Part shown: in pieces, positions 24,906-34,315 of the stretch
Layout: each line of letters starts with the position of its first letter
How positions within the stretch are numbered: position 1 is the first letter of the stretch
DNA from: Candidatus Lachnoclostridium stercoravium
GTDB lineage: Bacteria; Bacillota; Clostridia; Lachnospirales; Lachnospiraceae
Assembly (NCBI GenBank): GCA_019118365.1
Contig: DWZA01000096.1
Coordinates: forward strand, 1 to 63,439
Direction: 5' to 3'
Length of the DNA: 63,439 nt
Program-made: the position numbers and the translations under genes
The notes under the pieces: generated by a model
Database searches by the model: none
What the model was told of the DNA's origin: nothing
What the model saw: only the letters and a program-made list of their open reading frames with translations

Positions 24906-27900
24906 ATGAGCGTTAGACGTGTTTATGTAGAGAAAAAACCGGATTATGCGGTAAAGGCAAAGGAACTCCGGGAAGAGATCGAAAGCTATCTGGGGATCGA
25001 GACAGTTACAGGCGTAAGAGTCCTGATCCGTTATGATATTGAAAACCTGTCCGAAGAGACATACAGGGCAGCTTTGGGAACTATTTTTTCCGAGCCGCCG
25101 GTAGACGACCTGTACGAGGAAGAGTTTGGCCGCGGGGAAGCGGATACGGTATTTTCTGTAGAATATCTGCCGGGACAGTTCGACCAGAGGGCGGACTCTG
25201 CGGAGCAGTGCGTGAAGCTGTTAAATGAAAACGAGGAGCCGGTCATCCGTACGGCGACAACTTATGTGATCTCCGGCGCTTTGAGCAAAGAGCAGGAAGA
25301 AGCTGTGAAATCATTCTGCATTAACCCGGTAGATTCCAGAGAAGCAGATGAAGAAAAGCCAGCTACCCTGGTGGCAGAATTTGACGTTCCGGAGGATGTG
25401 AAGATCTTTGAAGGCTTCTGCGCTTCTGATGAGGAAAGCCTGAAGAGTCTGTACGATTCCCTGAACCTGGCTATGACATTTAAGGATTTTCTCCATATCC
25501 AGAATTATTATAGAAATGAAGAAAAAAGAGATCCGTCTGTAACCGAGATCCGCGTGCTGGACACTTACTGGTCCGATCACTGCCGTCATACGACGTTTTC
25601 CACGGAGCTGAAGAACGTGGCGTTTACCGACGGAGATTACAGGAAGCCGATCGAAGACACTTACAATCAGTATTTAAGCGACAGGGCTGTGATCTATAAG
25701 GACAGAAAGGATAAATTTGTCTGCCTGATGGATCTGGCTCTGATGGCTATGAAAAAGCTCCGCGCGGAAGGAAAGCTGGAGGATATGGAAGTATCCGACG
25801 AGATCAACGCCTGCAGCATCGTTGTTCCGGTGGAGATCGACGGAAAGACAGAAGAGTGGCTGGTAAACTTTAAAAATGAAACCCATAATCACCCAACAGA
25901 GATCGAGCCTTTCGGCGGCGCGGCCACCTGTCTGGGCGGCGCGATCCGCGATCCGTTGTCTGGACGTACGTATGTATATCAGGCAATGCGCGTAACAGGC
26001 GCAGCCGATCCAACAAAGCCTTTAAGCGAGACACTGAAGGGAAAACTCCCGCAGAAGAAGCTGGTGACAGGAGCGGCTCACGGCTACAGTTCCTATGGCA
26101 ATCAGATCGGACTGGCTACAGGCTATGTCAAAGAGATCTATCATCCAGGCTATGTGGCCAAGAGAATGGAGATCGGCGCGGTCATGGGAGCTGCTCCCAG
26201 AAAAGATGTGATCCGTGAGACATCTGATCCTGGAGATATCATTATCCTTTTGGGAGGACGTACCGGCCGCGACGGCATCGGCGGCGCTACCGGTTCTTCC
26301 AAAGTCCATACAGAAGAGTCTATCGAAGTCTGCGGCGCAGAAGTACAGAAGGGAAACGCGCCTACAGAGCGCAAGATCCAGAGAATGTTCCGCAGGCCTG
26401 AGGTCAGCAGACTGATCAGAAAGTGCAATGATTTCGGCGCAGGCGGCGTGTCTGTAGCTATTGGCGAACTGGCTCCGGGCCTTGTGATCGATCTGGACAA
26501 GGTTCCGAAGAAATACGCTGGTCTAGACGGGACGGAGATCGCCATTTCAGAGTCCCAGGAGCGTATGGCTGTAGTGGTTGACCCGAAAGATGTGGATGAA
26601 TTTTTGAAATATGCGGCGGAAGAGAACCTGGAGGCGATCACAGTTGCCGTAGTTACAGAAGAGCCCAGACTGGTGATGAACTGGAGGGGCAAGACCATTG
26701 TAAACATCAGCCGCGCATTCCTGGATACCAACGGCGCTCATCAGGAGGCGGACGTTGTCCTGGAGGTTCCAGGCAGAGAGGGAAGTCTTTTTGAAAGAAA
26801 AGAAGTAGGCGATGTAAAGCAGACATGGATGAACATGCTCGCCTCCTTAAATGTTTGCTCCCAGAAAGGCCTTGTAGAGATGTTCGACGGTTCGATCGGA
26901 GCAGGAAGCGTATATATGCCTTACGGCGGAAAATATCAGCTGACAGAGACTCAGTCCATGGTGGCGAAGCTTCCGGTGCTGGAAGGCCATACGGATACGG
27001 TTACTATGATGAGCTACGGCTTTGATCCATACCTGTCCAGCTGGAGCCCGTATCACGGCGCGATCTATGCAGTAGTATCCTCTATCGCAAAGATCGTAGC
27101 GGCAGGCGGCGATTTTACCAAGATCCGCTTTACCTTCCAGGAGTATTTCCGCAGGATGAGCGAAGATCCGGCAAGATGGAGCCAGCCTTTTGCAGCCCTT
27201 TTAGGCGCGTATGCGGCGCAGCTTGGCTTCGGCCTTCCGTCTATCGGCGGAAAGGACAGTATGTCCGGTACGTTCAACGATGAAGAGCACGGCGAGATCA
27301 ACGTGCCTCCGACCCTTGTTTCCTTTGCAGTGGACGTAGCAAAGAGCGGGGACATCATTACTCCGGAATTTAAGAAGCCGGGAAGCAAGATCGTGCTGTT
27401 CCGTATTGAGAGAGACGAATATGACCTGCCAAAATATGAGCAGATCATGGACGGATATACAAAACTTCACAACGACATCAAGGCTGGAAAGATCATTTCT
27501 GCATATGAAGTAGAGCGTCACGGTATTGCGGAAGCTGTGAGCAAGATGGCCTTTGGCAATAAGCTGGGCGTAAAGATCGAGCACAATCTGGATCCAAGAG
27601 ATTTCTTCGCTCCAGGCTGGGGCAACCTTGTATGCGAAGTGCCGGACGGCAAGGTAGGAGAGCTTTCTATTACTTATACTGTGATCGGCGAAGTGACAGA
27701 CACTGGAAGATTCGAGTATTCCAATACAGTGATCACTATGGACGAGGCGCTTTCCGCATGGACAGAGACGCTGGAAAAGGTGTTCCCTACAAAGTCAGGC
27801 GTAAAACAGAGCGATGTGGCGCGGGAGCCGTTCCACGGAGATTCCATTTATGTATGCGGCCACAAGATCGGGCAGCCGAACGTATTTATCCCGGTATTCC

Positions 27901-28670
27901 CAGGCACAAACTGTGAATACGACAGCGCTAAGGCTTTTGAGAGAGCCGGCGCGAAGGTAGTGACAAAAGTATTCCGTAACCTGTCCGCAGAGGATATCAG
28001 GGAATCGGTAGAGATTTATAAAAATGAGATCGCAAAAGCGCAGATCGTCATGTTCCCAGGCGGATTTTCCGCAGGCGACGAGCCGGAAGGCTCCGCAAAA
28101 TTCTTCGCGGCAGTATTTAGGAACGCGGTGATCAAAGAAGAGGTCCTGAAGCTGTTAAATGAGAGAGACGGCCTTATGCTGGGAATCTGCAACGGTTTCC
28201 AGGCGCTGATCAAGCTGGGCCTTGTTCCGGAGGGAACGATCTGCGAACAGAGGGCGGATTCTCCGACGCTGACGATGAACACCATTGGACGCCATGTTTC
28301 CAAGATGGTCTATACAAAGGTTATGACAGACAAGTCTCCGTGGCTGGCAGGAGCAGAACTGGGCGGCGTATACTGCAACCCGGCTTCCCACGGCGAAGGC
28401 CGGTTCGTCGCTAACGACGAGTGGCTGAAAAAGCTGTTTGAAAACGGCCAGGTTGCCACTCAGTACGTGGACGACAAGGGGAACGCGACTATGGACGAGT
28501 TCTGGAACCCCAACGGATCCTATATGGCGATCGAAGGCATCATAAGCCCGGACGGCCGTATCCTGGGCAAGATGGCTCATTCTGAAAGAAGAGGCGAGGC
28601 CGTAGCCATGAACATCTACGGCGAACAGGATATGAAGATCTTCGAATCCGGAGTAAAATACTTCTTGTAA
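24906..28670 (+). CDS. purL: Phosphoribosylformylglycinamidine synthase (single-chain PurL)
   Basis: A 1254-residue fused FGAM synthase of the large clostridial type that makes FGAM from FGAR, glutamine and ATP in purine synthesis. The synthetase half shows YWSDHCRHTTF, FKNETHNHPTEIEPFGGAATCLGGAIRD and RCNDFGAGGVSVAIGEL-type blocks. The C-terminal glutaminase has PVFPGTNCEYD, MFPGGFSAGDE, the nucleophile Cys in MLGICNGFQ and the SHGEGRF histidine. ATG 24906 is preferred to ATG 24900 because AGGAGG at 24894-24899 directly abuts the earlier codon. It is monocistronic; the next gene is convergent, and a structured repeat with a terminator-like stem lies between. Confidence 0.95.
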   Translation: MSVRRVYVEKKPDYAVKAKELREEIESYLGIETVTGVRVLIRYDIENLSEETYRAALGTIFSEPPVDDLYEEEFGRGEADTVFSVEYLPGQFDQRADSAEQCVKLLNENEEPVIRTATTYVISGALSKEQEEAVKSFCINPVDSREADEEKPATLVAEFDVPEDVKIFEGFCASDEESLKSLYDSLNLAMTFKDFLHIQNYYRNEEKRDPSVTEIRVLDTYWSDHCRHTTFSTELKNVAFTDGDYRKPIEDTYNQYLSDRAVIYKDRKDKFVCLMDLALMAMKKLRAEGKLEDMEVSDEINACSIVVPVEIDGKTEEWLVNFKNETHNHPTEIEPFGGAATCLGGAIRDPLSGRTYVYQAMRVTGAADPTKPLSETLKGKLPQKKLVTGAAHGYSSYGNQIGLATGYVKEIYHPGYVAKRMEIGAVMGAAPRKDVIRETSDPGDIIILLGGRTGRDGIGGATGSSKVHTEESIEVCGAEVQKGNAPTERKIQRMFRRPEVSRLIRKCNDFGAGGVSVAIGELAPGLVIDLDKVPKKYAGLDGTEIAISESQERMAVVVDPKDVDEFLKYAAEENLEAITVAVVTEEPRLVMNWRGKTIVNISRAFLDTNGAHQEADVVLEVPGREGSLFERKEVGDVKQTWMNMLASLNVCSQKGLVEMFDGSIGAGSVYMPYGGKYQLTETQSMVAKLPVLEGHTDTVTMMSYGFDPYLSSWSPYHGAIYAVVSSIAKIVAAGGDFTKIRFTFQEYFRRMSEDPARWSQPFAALLGAYAAQLGFGLPSIGGKDSMSGTFNDEEHGEINVPPTLVSFAVDVAKSGDIITPEFKKPGSKIVLFRIERDEYDLPKYEQIMDGYTKLHNDIKAGKIISAYEVERHGIAEAVSKMAFGNKLGVKIEHNLDPRDFFAPGWGNLVCEVPDGKVGELSITYTVIGEVTDTGRFEYSNTVITMDEALSAWTETLEKVFPTKSGVKQSDVAREPFHGDSIYVCGHKIGQPNVFIPVFPGTNCEYDSAKAFERAGAKVVTKVFRNLSAEDIRESVEIYKNEIAKAQIVMFPGGFSAGDEPEGSAKFFAAVFRNAVIKEEVLKLLNERDGLMLGICNGFQALIKLGLVPEGTICEQRADSPTLTMNTIGRHVSKMVYTKVMTDKSPWLAGAELGGVYCNPASHGEGRFVANDEWLKKLFENGQVATQYVDDKGNATMDEFWNPNGSYMAIEGIISPDGRILGKMAHSERRGEAVAMNIYGEQDMKIFESGVKYFL

Positions 28671-28675
28671 ACAAT

Positions 28676-28834
28676 CCAGAACGGCGAAAAAACGGGACCT
28701 ATGATTTAGCGATAAGCTCGCTTAGGAGAAAAATCATAGGTTCCGTTTTTCATCGGATGGATATACCTTATGGGGCACGCTGTACGCTGCTTCTTGCCCG
28801 TCCGCAGGGCGGGCAAGAAGATCGAGCCGTTCTG
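28676..28834. repeat. Structured multi-hairpin intergenic element, copy A
   Basis: The ends pair: CAGAACGGC (28677-28685) with GCCGTTCTG (28826-28834). Inside are a 20-bp stem (28688-28707 with 28731-28750, one G-U pair, ending in TTTTT), the block CATCGGATGG (28751-28760), and an 11-bp stem CTTCTTGCCCG/CGGGCAAGAAG (28790-28800, 28810-28820). The layout and junction sequences recur at 63171-63308 with different stem sequences. The first stem probably terminates purL, and the right end touches the lacI-type gene stop. Confidence 0.8.
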
Positions 28835-28837
28835 TAT

Positions 28838-29863
28838 TTATATGGTCGTTTCGCGGCGGATCAGAAGCGGAGGAATGACTTTATGAACCGGTTCTTTTGG
28901 AAGAACCGGCCTTCTTTTTTTTCGTTCGGTCATCTGCTCGGAAAGAAGCTTCATGGCTTCGTTTGCGATGACAGAGATCTGCTGTCCGACAGTACTTGTG
29001 GGGATGACGGCTTCCCTGGATATAGGGGAGTTGTCAAAACCAATGATCTGATAGGTATCGGGAAGCTTCCCATATCGCTGAAAAAGAAGATTTAACAGGA
29101 CGTTGGCATGGGTATCGTTGGGCATGAATATGCCCTTCTTTTTTTGGGGATATTTAGCTTCCATCTGATCTATGAGATGGGAGATCCGTTCTCTGTTTTC
29201 CTCAAAGCTGTTTCCCAGATGGGTGAGGATCAGCTCATAGGGCATATGATATTCCCGGCATATATCGACGAATCCGTGGATACGGCCGGATGCGGGAACG
29301 CTGTCGGGGATGTCTGCGTTTACATGGATCAGAATATCGCAGCCGCTCTTGCTTAAAAGCCCGGCGGCCTGAACGCCGCCCATATAATTATCCGTATTAA
29401 CGCTGGAGATATATTGGTCTTCCCGTTCGATGCCTACGACAGGAATATTGTAAGAGGCAAGCTCCTTTGAAGGGATCGTTCCGCTTAAAATGATCATTCC
29501 TTCGATATTGTAGGCAAGAAGCTCCTTAATATATCTTTTTTCCACATCGGCCTTTTCACTTCCTGCAAAAACGAGGAATTTATACCCGTATGTCTCATAA
29601 GTGGCGAGGATCTGGTTGAGCATCTCTGAATAATAATGCATATAAAGGTTGGGGATGATGATCCCGACAAACTCGGTCCGTCCGCTGGCAAGAATACGGC
29701 CTACTTTATTTTCCTTATAGTCAAGAACGGTTAAAGCAGCGGCGATCTTCTCCTGGTTTTCCAGAGTCAGGGAATCCGGATTGTTAAAATAGCGGGATAT
29801 CGTTGTCTTGGAGAAACCGGTGTATGCCGCGATATCGGCAAAAGTGACTTTTTTTTCTTTCAT
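28838..29863 (-). CDS. LacI-family repressor of the beta-fructoside operon
   Basis: A 341-residue LacI/GalR regulator. The N-terminal DNA-binding helix TFADIAAYTGFSKTTISRYFNNPDSLTLENQEKIAAALTVLDY and hinge are followed by a periplasmic-binding-like effector domain (FVGIIIPNLYMHYYSEML, MIILSGTIPS, GIFMPNDTHANV, IIGFDNSPIS). It is divergent from the sugar ABC-GH32 operon. Two pairs of AACCGGTT sequences lie in the shared intergenic region, one beside each promoter, as expected for repression of both directions. The inducer is probably sucrose, a fructo-oligosaccharide or a fructose derivative, judged from the GH32 enzyme it would control. Confidence 0.92.
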   Translation of the reverse strand: MKEKKVTFADIAAYTGFSKTTISRYFNNPDSLTLENQEKIAAALTVLDYKENKVGRILASGRTEFVGIIIPNLYMHYYSEMLNQILATYETYGYKFLVFAGSEKADVEKRYIKELLAYNIEGMIILSGTIPSKELASYNIPVVGIEREDQYISSVNTDNYMGGVQAAGLLSKSGCDILIHVNADIPDSVPASGRIHGFVDICREYHMPYELILTHLGNSFEENRERISHLIDQMEAKYPQKKKGIFMPNDTHANVLLNLLFQRYGKLPDTYQIIGFDNSPISREAVIPTSTVGQQISVIANEAMKLLSEQMTERKKRRPVLPKEPVHKVIPPLLIRRETTI

Positions 29864-29909
29864 CTATGTATGCTCCTTTGCGCAGGATAAACCCTGATAT
29901 CTAGACGTA

Positions 29910-29939
29910 AGTATACCAGAAAACCATATGTAAAATCAA
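29910..29939 (-). promoter_or_regulatory. Candidate promoter of the LacI-type regulator
   Basis: Read leftward: TTGATT (29939-29934), an 18-bp spacer and TATACT (29915-29910). An operator pair begins seven bases upstream of the -35 box. Confidence 0.55.
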
Positions 29940-29945
29940 TAAAAG

Positions 29946-29965
29946 AACCGGTTACAGAACCGGTT
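29946..29965. promoter_or_regulatory. LacI-type operator pair O1
   Basis: Two AACCGGTT palindromes (29946-29953 and 29958-29965) are separated by ACAG. An identical arrangement occurs 124 bp downstream. It lies just upstream of the regulator promoter. Confidence 0.8.
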
Positions 29966-30029
29966 TTGTTAAATGTGCACAGAAATTGGGAACAGAAGCT
30001 GGAACAAATGCTGAAAGTAAAATTGTTTG

Positions 30030-30058
30030 TTGACAGGCGCAGGATAAGGGCGTATGAT
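30030..30058 (+). promoter_or_regulatory. Sigma-A promoter of the sugar ABC-GH32 operon
   Basis: TTGACA (30030-30035), a 17-bp spacer and TATGAT (30053-30058). The operator pair O2 begins 12 bp after the -10 box, a position suited to blocking initiation. Confidence 0.85.
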
Positions 30059-30069
30059 TAGCTTAAAGA

Positions 30070-30089
30070 AACCGGTTACTTAACCGGTT
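30070..30089. promoter_or_regulatory. LacI-type operator pair O2
   Basis: AACCGGTT at 30070-30077 and again at 30082-30089, separated by ACTT, over the expected transcription start region of the sugar operon. Confidence 0.85.
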
Positions 30090-30131
30090 ACAATAAATTT
30101 TAAGAAATTCGGATATGAGGAGGAGAGGTCA

Positions 30132-31454
30132 ATGAGAAAACGTCTGCTTTGGATGACCGGAATTGTCTTGGCTGCAGTCTGTTTTACAGGGTGTCAGAAA
30201 AAGATTCCGTCGCCAGGGGAGGTAGCGGGGTATGAGGAAGGCGAAGAGTATCTGTCTATTTGGGTGCACTCCATTGAGGATACGGAAGAAGGACAGGCTT
30301 ACCGGGAATCCGTAGACAGCTTTAATGAAGCATATGACGGGCAGTATTTTGCGGACATTGAATTTGTTCCGCGAAATGACAGCGGAGGCGGATATTCGGA
30401 CAAAGTCAACGCTTCGGTTATGGCGGGCGGCCTGCCGGACGTCCTCACTGTAGATGGGCCGAACGTAGCCGCATATGCCGCTAACGGTATTATCCAGCCG
30501 TTGGCGGAGTTGACTGAGGAAGAAAAAAATCGATATCTTCCTTCGATCATCGAGCAGGGAACGGTAGACGGCAGGCTCTATGCTCTGGGAGTGATGGAGT
30601 CCAGCGTTGGCTTTTTCTATAATAAAGATCTCGCAGAAGAAGCCGGTATTGATATACCGGATGCAGATCATCCCTGGACATGGTCGGAGTTCCTTGATAT
30701 CCTTGGCAGGCTGAAACCTTTTATGGATGAGAGGAACGGATATCCTCTGGATATGACGTTTCCAGTGGGAGAAACCAGCATTTATTATTACGCGCCCTTT
30801 GTCTGGTCAGGAGGCGGAGAACTGGTAAGCGAAGACGGGCTGCAGGCGAACGGATATTTTAATTCAGAACAGACTGCAGAAGCGATGAGATTTTTCAGAA
30901 CAGTAGTTGAAAATGAATATATGTCAGAAGCCCCCATTGACCATCTCTTTGAAAGCGGAAGGGCGGTGTTCAAATTCGACGGCGCCTGGGAGGTCAATAC
31001 CGTTTACGCCAATTATCCCGATATCGACCTGGGAGTCGCGCCCTATATCGTCAGCGACAATTGGGACGGAGAAGCCTATACGCCGACCGGATCGTGGGCA
31101 TTTGCAGCTTCTTCGGAGACAAAGGACATTGAAGGCGCGACAGAGCTGGTTAAATGGATGAGCGGAGTAGAAAGCGGCATACGCATCTGGGAAATGGCAA
31201 AGAGCTTTCCGTCAACATATGAAGCTTTTGAAAATATAGATGTATTCCAGACGGATGAAAACTACCGGGCACTTTATATGCAGCTTAGCAATTATGGACA
31301 TCCAAGGCCAAAAACCCCAGTATATCCCCAGGTGAGCACCAGCTTCCAGGAAGTGCTGGAAAGCGTTGCGCTGGGAGGAAAGGATGTACAGCAAGAGCTT
31401 GATAAAGCAGTGGAGCGGATCAATTCAAAACTGGAACGTTATACGAGGGAATGA
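30132..31454 (+). CDS. Sugar ABC transporter substrate-binding lipoprotein
   Basis: A 440-residue family 1 (MalE-like) binding protein. The N-terminal MRKRLLWMTGIVLAAVCFTGC carries the lipobox FTGC. The mature part has VMAGGLPDVLTVDGPNVAAYAANGIIQPL, a typical binding-cleft region, and ALGVMESSVGFFYNKDLAEEAGIDIPDADHPWTWSEFLD. First gene of the operon; the next gene starts 5 bp after its stop. With two MalFG-type permeases and an MsmX-type ATPase it would import an intact oligosaccharide. The GH32 gene at the operon end suggests sucrose or fructo-oligosaccharides. Confidence 0.92.
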   Translation: MRKRLLWMTGIVLAAVCFTGCQKKIPSPGEVAGYEEGEEYLSIWVHSIEDTEEGQAYRESVDSFNEAYDGQYFADIEFVPRNDSGGGYSDKVNASVMAGGLPDVLTVDGPNVAAYAANGIIQPLAELTEEEKNRYLPSIIEQGTVDGRLYALGVMESSVGFFYNKDLAEEAGIDIPDADHPWTWSEFLDILGRLKPFMDERNGYPLDMTFPVGETSIYYYAPFVWSGGGELVSEDGLQANGYFNSEQTAEAMRFFRTVVENEYMSEAPIDHLFESGRAVFKFDGAWEVNTVYANYPDIDLGVAPYIVSDNWDGEAYTPTGSWAFAASSETKDIEGATELVKWMSGVESGIRIWEMAKSFPSTYEAFENIDVFQTDENYRALYMQLSNYGHPRPKTPVYPQVSTSFQEVLESVALGGKDVQQELDKAVERINSKLERYTRE

Positions 31455-31458
31455 GATT

Positions 31459-32358
31459 ATGAGAAAAAAGAATTCAATCATAGGAATGGCATTTTTCGGG
31501 CCGGCGCTTGTGCTCCTTACGATTTTTTTGTTCCTGCCAATGCTGCTCACTTTCGGATTCAGCTTTACGGATTATTTCGCATTAAACCCGGAATTGACGC
31601 ATTTTGTGGGCCTGGAAAATTATATGGATATTTTTAAGGACGATCTTTTTGTCCAGTCATTTTTCAATACTGTAAAATTTGTGGTCATTATTGTACCGCT
31701 CCAATGCGGAGGAGCGCTGCTGCTTGCGCTGGCGATCAATCGGTCGGCCCATTGCAAAAAATATTTTAAAGTGGCCTTTTTTATACCAGTAGTTATGTCT
31801 CTGGCAGTTGTTTCTACTTTATGGATGCAGATCTACAGCCCGGAGGGGATCCTGAACACACTGCTTATGAAAGCAGGGATCGATGCGCAGCCGTTTATTT
31901 ACAGCGCAGATCAGGCGCTTCCGTCTATCGCGATCATGAGCGTATGGCAGGGAGTAGGTTACCAGATGATCATTTTCCTGGGCGGCCTGCAGAATATCAA
32001 TCCAGCCCTGTACGAAGCGGCTGAGATGGATCATGCCAGCGGATGGCAGAAATTTAAGGATATCACTCTTCCGGAATTAAAGCCCCTGTGCGTTTTCGTG
32101 TTTATCACAGTGACCATCGGAGCATTCCGCATGCTGGTACAGCCGATGGTAATGACCGGCGGCGGTCCGGATCATTCAACATACACGATCGTTTATGACA
32201 TTTACGAGACAGGTACGGTCAACTGGGAGATGGGACTTGCCTCCACAATGGCGATCGTATTTACCGTATTCGTGGTGATCCTGACGATCATCCAGAATAT
32301 ATTGACTAAGGACAGGGAGGGAAGAAAATATGTTCACAAAGAAGCAAAGACGGATTAA
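31459..32358 (+). CDS. Sugar ABC transporter permease (MalF/UgpA-type)
   Basis: A 299-residue inner-membrane permease with six predicted helices, starting with GMAFFGPALVLLTIFLFLPMLLTFGFSFTDYF. The EAA loop INPALYEAAEMDHASGWQKFKDITLPELKPL contacts the ATPase. ATG 31459 behind GAGGGA is chosen; the longer open frame overlaps the binding-protein gene. Its end overlaps the start of the next permease by 29 bp, indicating tight coupling. Confidence 0.92.
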   Translation: MRKKNSIIGMAFFGPALVLLTIFLFLPMLLTFGFSFTDYFALNPELTHFVGLENYMDIFKDDLFVQSFFNTVKFVVIIVPLQCGGALLLALAINRSAHCKKYFKVAFFIPVVMSLAVVSTLWMQIYSPEGILNTLLMKAGIDAQPFIYSADQALPSIAIMSVWQGVGYQMIIFLGGLQNINPALYEAAEMDHASGWQKFKDITLPELKPLCVFVFITVTIGAFRMLVQPMVMTGGGPDHSTYTIVYDIYETGTVNWEMGLASTMAIVFTVFVVILTIIQNILTKDREGRKYVHKEAKTD

Positions 32359-33181
32359 CTGGATCCTGGTAGCTGTACTGCTGGTACTGTCGGTCTTCTT
32401 TCTGTTTCCAGTGATCTGGATGCTGGCAAACTCCTTCAAACCGGATGCAGCTATCACAGCGGATATGAATTCCATCGCGGCTTTTATCCCGCCTGCGCCA
32501 AATGGAGATTTCTTCGAGAATTATATCTCTATTATCACAGATACTAATTTTTTAAGATACATGGCAAATACTCTTTTCTATGCGGCGGTTCTGATCCTGC
32601 TGAGCATTATCGTTAACGGTCTGGCAGGATATGCGCTGGCAAAGATCCGGTTTCCTTTCCGCGACCAGTGGCTCATGGTCATAATCATGCTGCTGATCGT
32701 GCCGACAGAAACCGTTATTACGATCCATTTTCTGATCATAGCAAAAGCAGGCCTGCTGGATACGGTTATCGGATATATACTGCCGATGATCGTCAATCCG
32801 TTCAACATCTTCCTTTTCCGGCAGGTGTTCGTGAGCCTTCCGGACGATGTGTACGAGGCTGCGCAGCTTGACTTCTGCGGACCTGTAAAATATTTCTTCA
32901 CCATGGTCCTGCCGATGTCAAAAACAGTTGTAGCGACTGTCAGCGTATTCACGTTTTTAAATGTGTGGAACGATTATCTCTGGCCTTCGCTGGTCTTTAC
33001 CTCCAGCGATCTTTTGACGGCCCAGATCGGATTAAATTCTATCACGTCCAACGAAAATACCACAATGGGCCAGACGCTTGCGGTGATCACTCTTGTTACG
33101 ATACCAGTCATCATTATTTACGCCCTGTTTTCCAAGCAGATCGTGGAAGGCGTAACATCAACAGGTTCAAAGGAAGGATGA
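32330..33181 (+). CDS. Sugar ABC transporter permease (MalG/UgpE-type)
   Basis: A 283-residue permease with helices starting at ILVAVLLVLSVFFLFPVIWMLANSFK and the EAA loop LPDDVYEAAQLDFCGPVKYFFTMVLPMSK. It starts within the end of the preceding permease gene, behind GGGAGGG. Together the two form the heterodimeric sugar channel. Confidence 0.93.
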   Translation: MFTKKQRRINWILVAVLLVLSVFFLFPVIWMLANSFKPDAAITADMNSIAAFIPPAPNGDFFENYISIITDTNFLRYMANTLFYAAVLILLSIIVNGLAGYALAKIRFPFRDQWLMVIIMLLIVPTETVITIHFLIIAKAGLLDTVIGYILPMIVNPFNIFLFRQVFVSLPDDVYEAAQLDFCGPVKYFFTMVLPMSKTVVATVSVFTFLNVWNDYLWPSLVFTSSDLLTAQIGLNSITSNENTTMGQTLAVITLVTIPVIIIYALFSKQIVEGVTSTGSKEG

Positions 33182-33185
33182 GAAT

Positions 33186-34274
33186 ATGAGCTTTATCGAA
33201 TTTAAAAATGTATGCAAGATGTATCCGGGATCAGACAGAAATACAGTAGACAACTTTAATCTTAATATTGAAGAAAAAGAATTTATCGCCTTTGTAGGCC
33301 CCTCTGGCTGCGGAAAATCCACGACTCTGCGGATGGCAGCCGGATTTGAAGAGATCACAGGAGGAGAACTTTACATAGACGGAAAAAAAGTAAACGATAT
33401 GGCTCCCAGGGACAGAGGGATAGCCATGGTGTTTCAGAACTACGCCTTATACCCTCATATGACAGTAGAACAGAATATCGCATATGGCCTGAAAAATATG
33501 AAGGTGCCCGCAGACCAGATCAGGGAAAAGGTAAACTGGGCGATCCGGATCCTGGGCCTGGAACCTTACCGTACAAGAAAACCGAAAAATCTTTCTGGAG
33601 GACAGAGGCAGAGGGTAGCTTTGGGACGTGCGATCGTTAAAAATCAGAAGGTATTTCTGATGGATGAGCCATTGTCGAATCTGGACGCAAAACTCCGAGT
33701 CAGCATGAGAACCGAAATAAGCAAACTCCACAGAGAGCTGGGGGCCACTACGATCTATGTCACCCATGATCAGGTGGAGGCAATGACGATGGCAGACAGG
33801 ATCGTGATCATGAAAGACGGAGTGATCCAACAGGTAGGAAAGCCAATGGAGCTTTATGACCATCCGATCAACCAGTTTGTGGCCGGTTTTATCGGATCGC
33901 CTCAGATGAATTTCTTCCGCGTAACGGTTTCCGGCAATATGGCAGCCTTTAACGACGGCAGTGAATTACCTCTTACAGATGAGATAATGAAGAGACTGGA
34001 CGGCCGTCAGGGGGAAATGATCCTGGGTATCCGCGGGGAGGATATAAAACTGGATCCGCAGGCTAAGGAGCCAAACCGTCAGCACGCAGTGATCACGGAT
34101 ACGGAAGTGATGGGAAATGAGAACAACCTGTATTTTAGCTTCGGAGGGGCGCAGGCAGTGGCAAGAGTATCAAAGTATGAAATCTGCAGGATCGGCGACA
34201 CGATCGATTTTACATTCATGCCGTCAAAGATGCATTTCTTTGATAAGGAAACAGGGATCAACTATATGGAATGA
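33186..34274 (+). CDS. Sugar ABC transporter ATPase (MsmX/UgpC/MalK-type)
   Basis: A 362-residue ATPase. Walker A GPSGCGKST, FQNYALYPHMTVEQNIAYGL, signature LSGGQRQRVALGRAI, Walker B VFLMDEPLSNLD, then the TOBE-type regulatory domain from about residue 240 with ILGIRGEDIKL. It drives the two permeases four bases upstream. In many Firmicutes such ATPases serve several sugar importers, so it may not be dedicated to this one. Confidence 0.94.
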   Translation: MSFIEFKNVCKMYPGSDRNTVDNFNLNIEEKEFIAFVGPSGCGKSTTLRMAAGFEEITGGELYIDGKKVNDMAPRDRGIAMVFQNYALYPHMTVEQNIAYGLKNMKVPADQIREKVNWAIRILGLEPYRTRKPKNLSGGQRQRVALGRAIVKNQKVFLMDEPLSNLDAKLRVSMRTEISKLHRELGATTIYVTHDQVEAMTMADRIVIMKDGVIQQVGKPMELYDHPINQFVAGFIGSPQMNFFRVTVSGNMAAFNDGSELPLTDEIMKRLDGRQGEMILGIRGEDIKLDPQAKEPNRQHAVITDTEVMGNENNLYFSFGGAQAVARVSKYEICRIGDTIDFTFMPSKMHFFDKETGINYME

Positions 34275-34276
34275 TA

Positions 34277-34293
34277 CACGGCTGAACTGTTAC
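34277..34293 (-). repeat. GTAACAGTTCAGCCGTG motif, inverted copy inside the sugar operon
   Basis: The leftward strand reads GTAACAGTTCAGCCGTG, identical over 17 bases to 63354-63370. It occupies almost the whole 41-bp gap between the ATPase and GH32 genes. Confidence 0.75.
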
Positions 34294-34315
34294 GAATAAC
34301 AACTATGGAGGCAAT

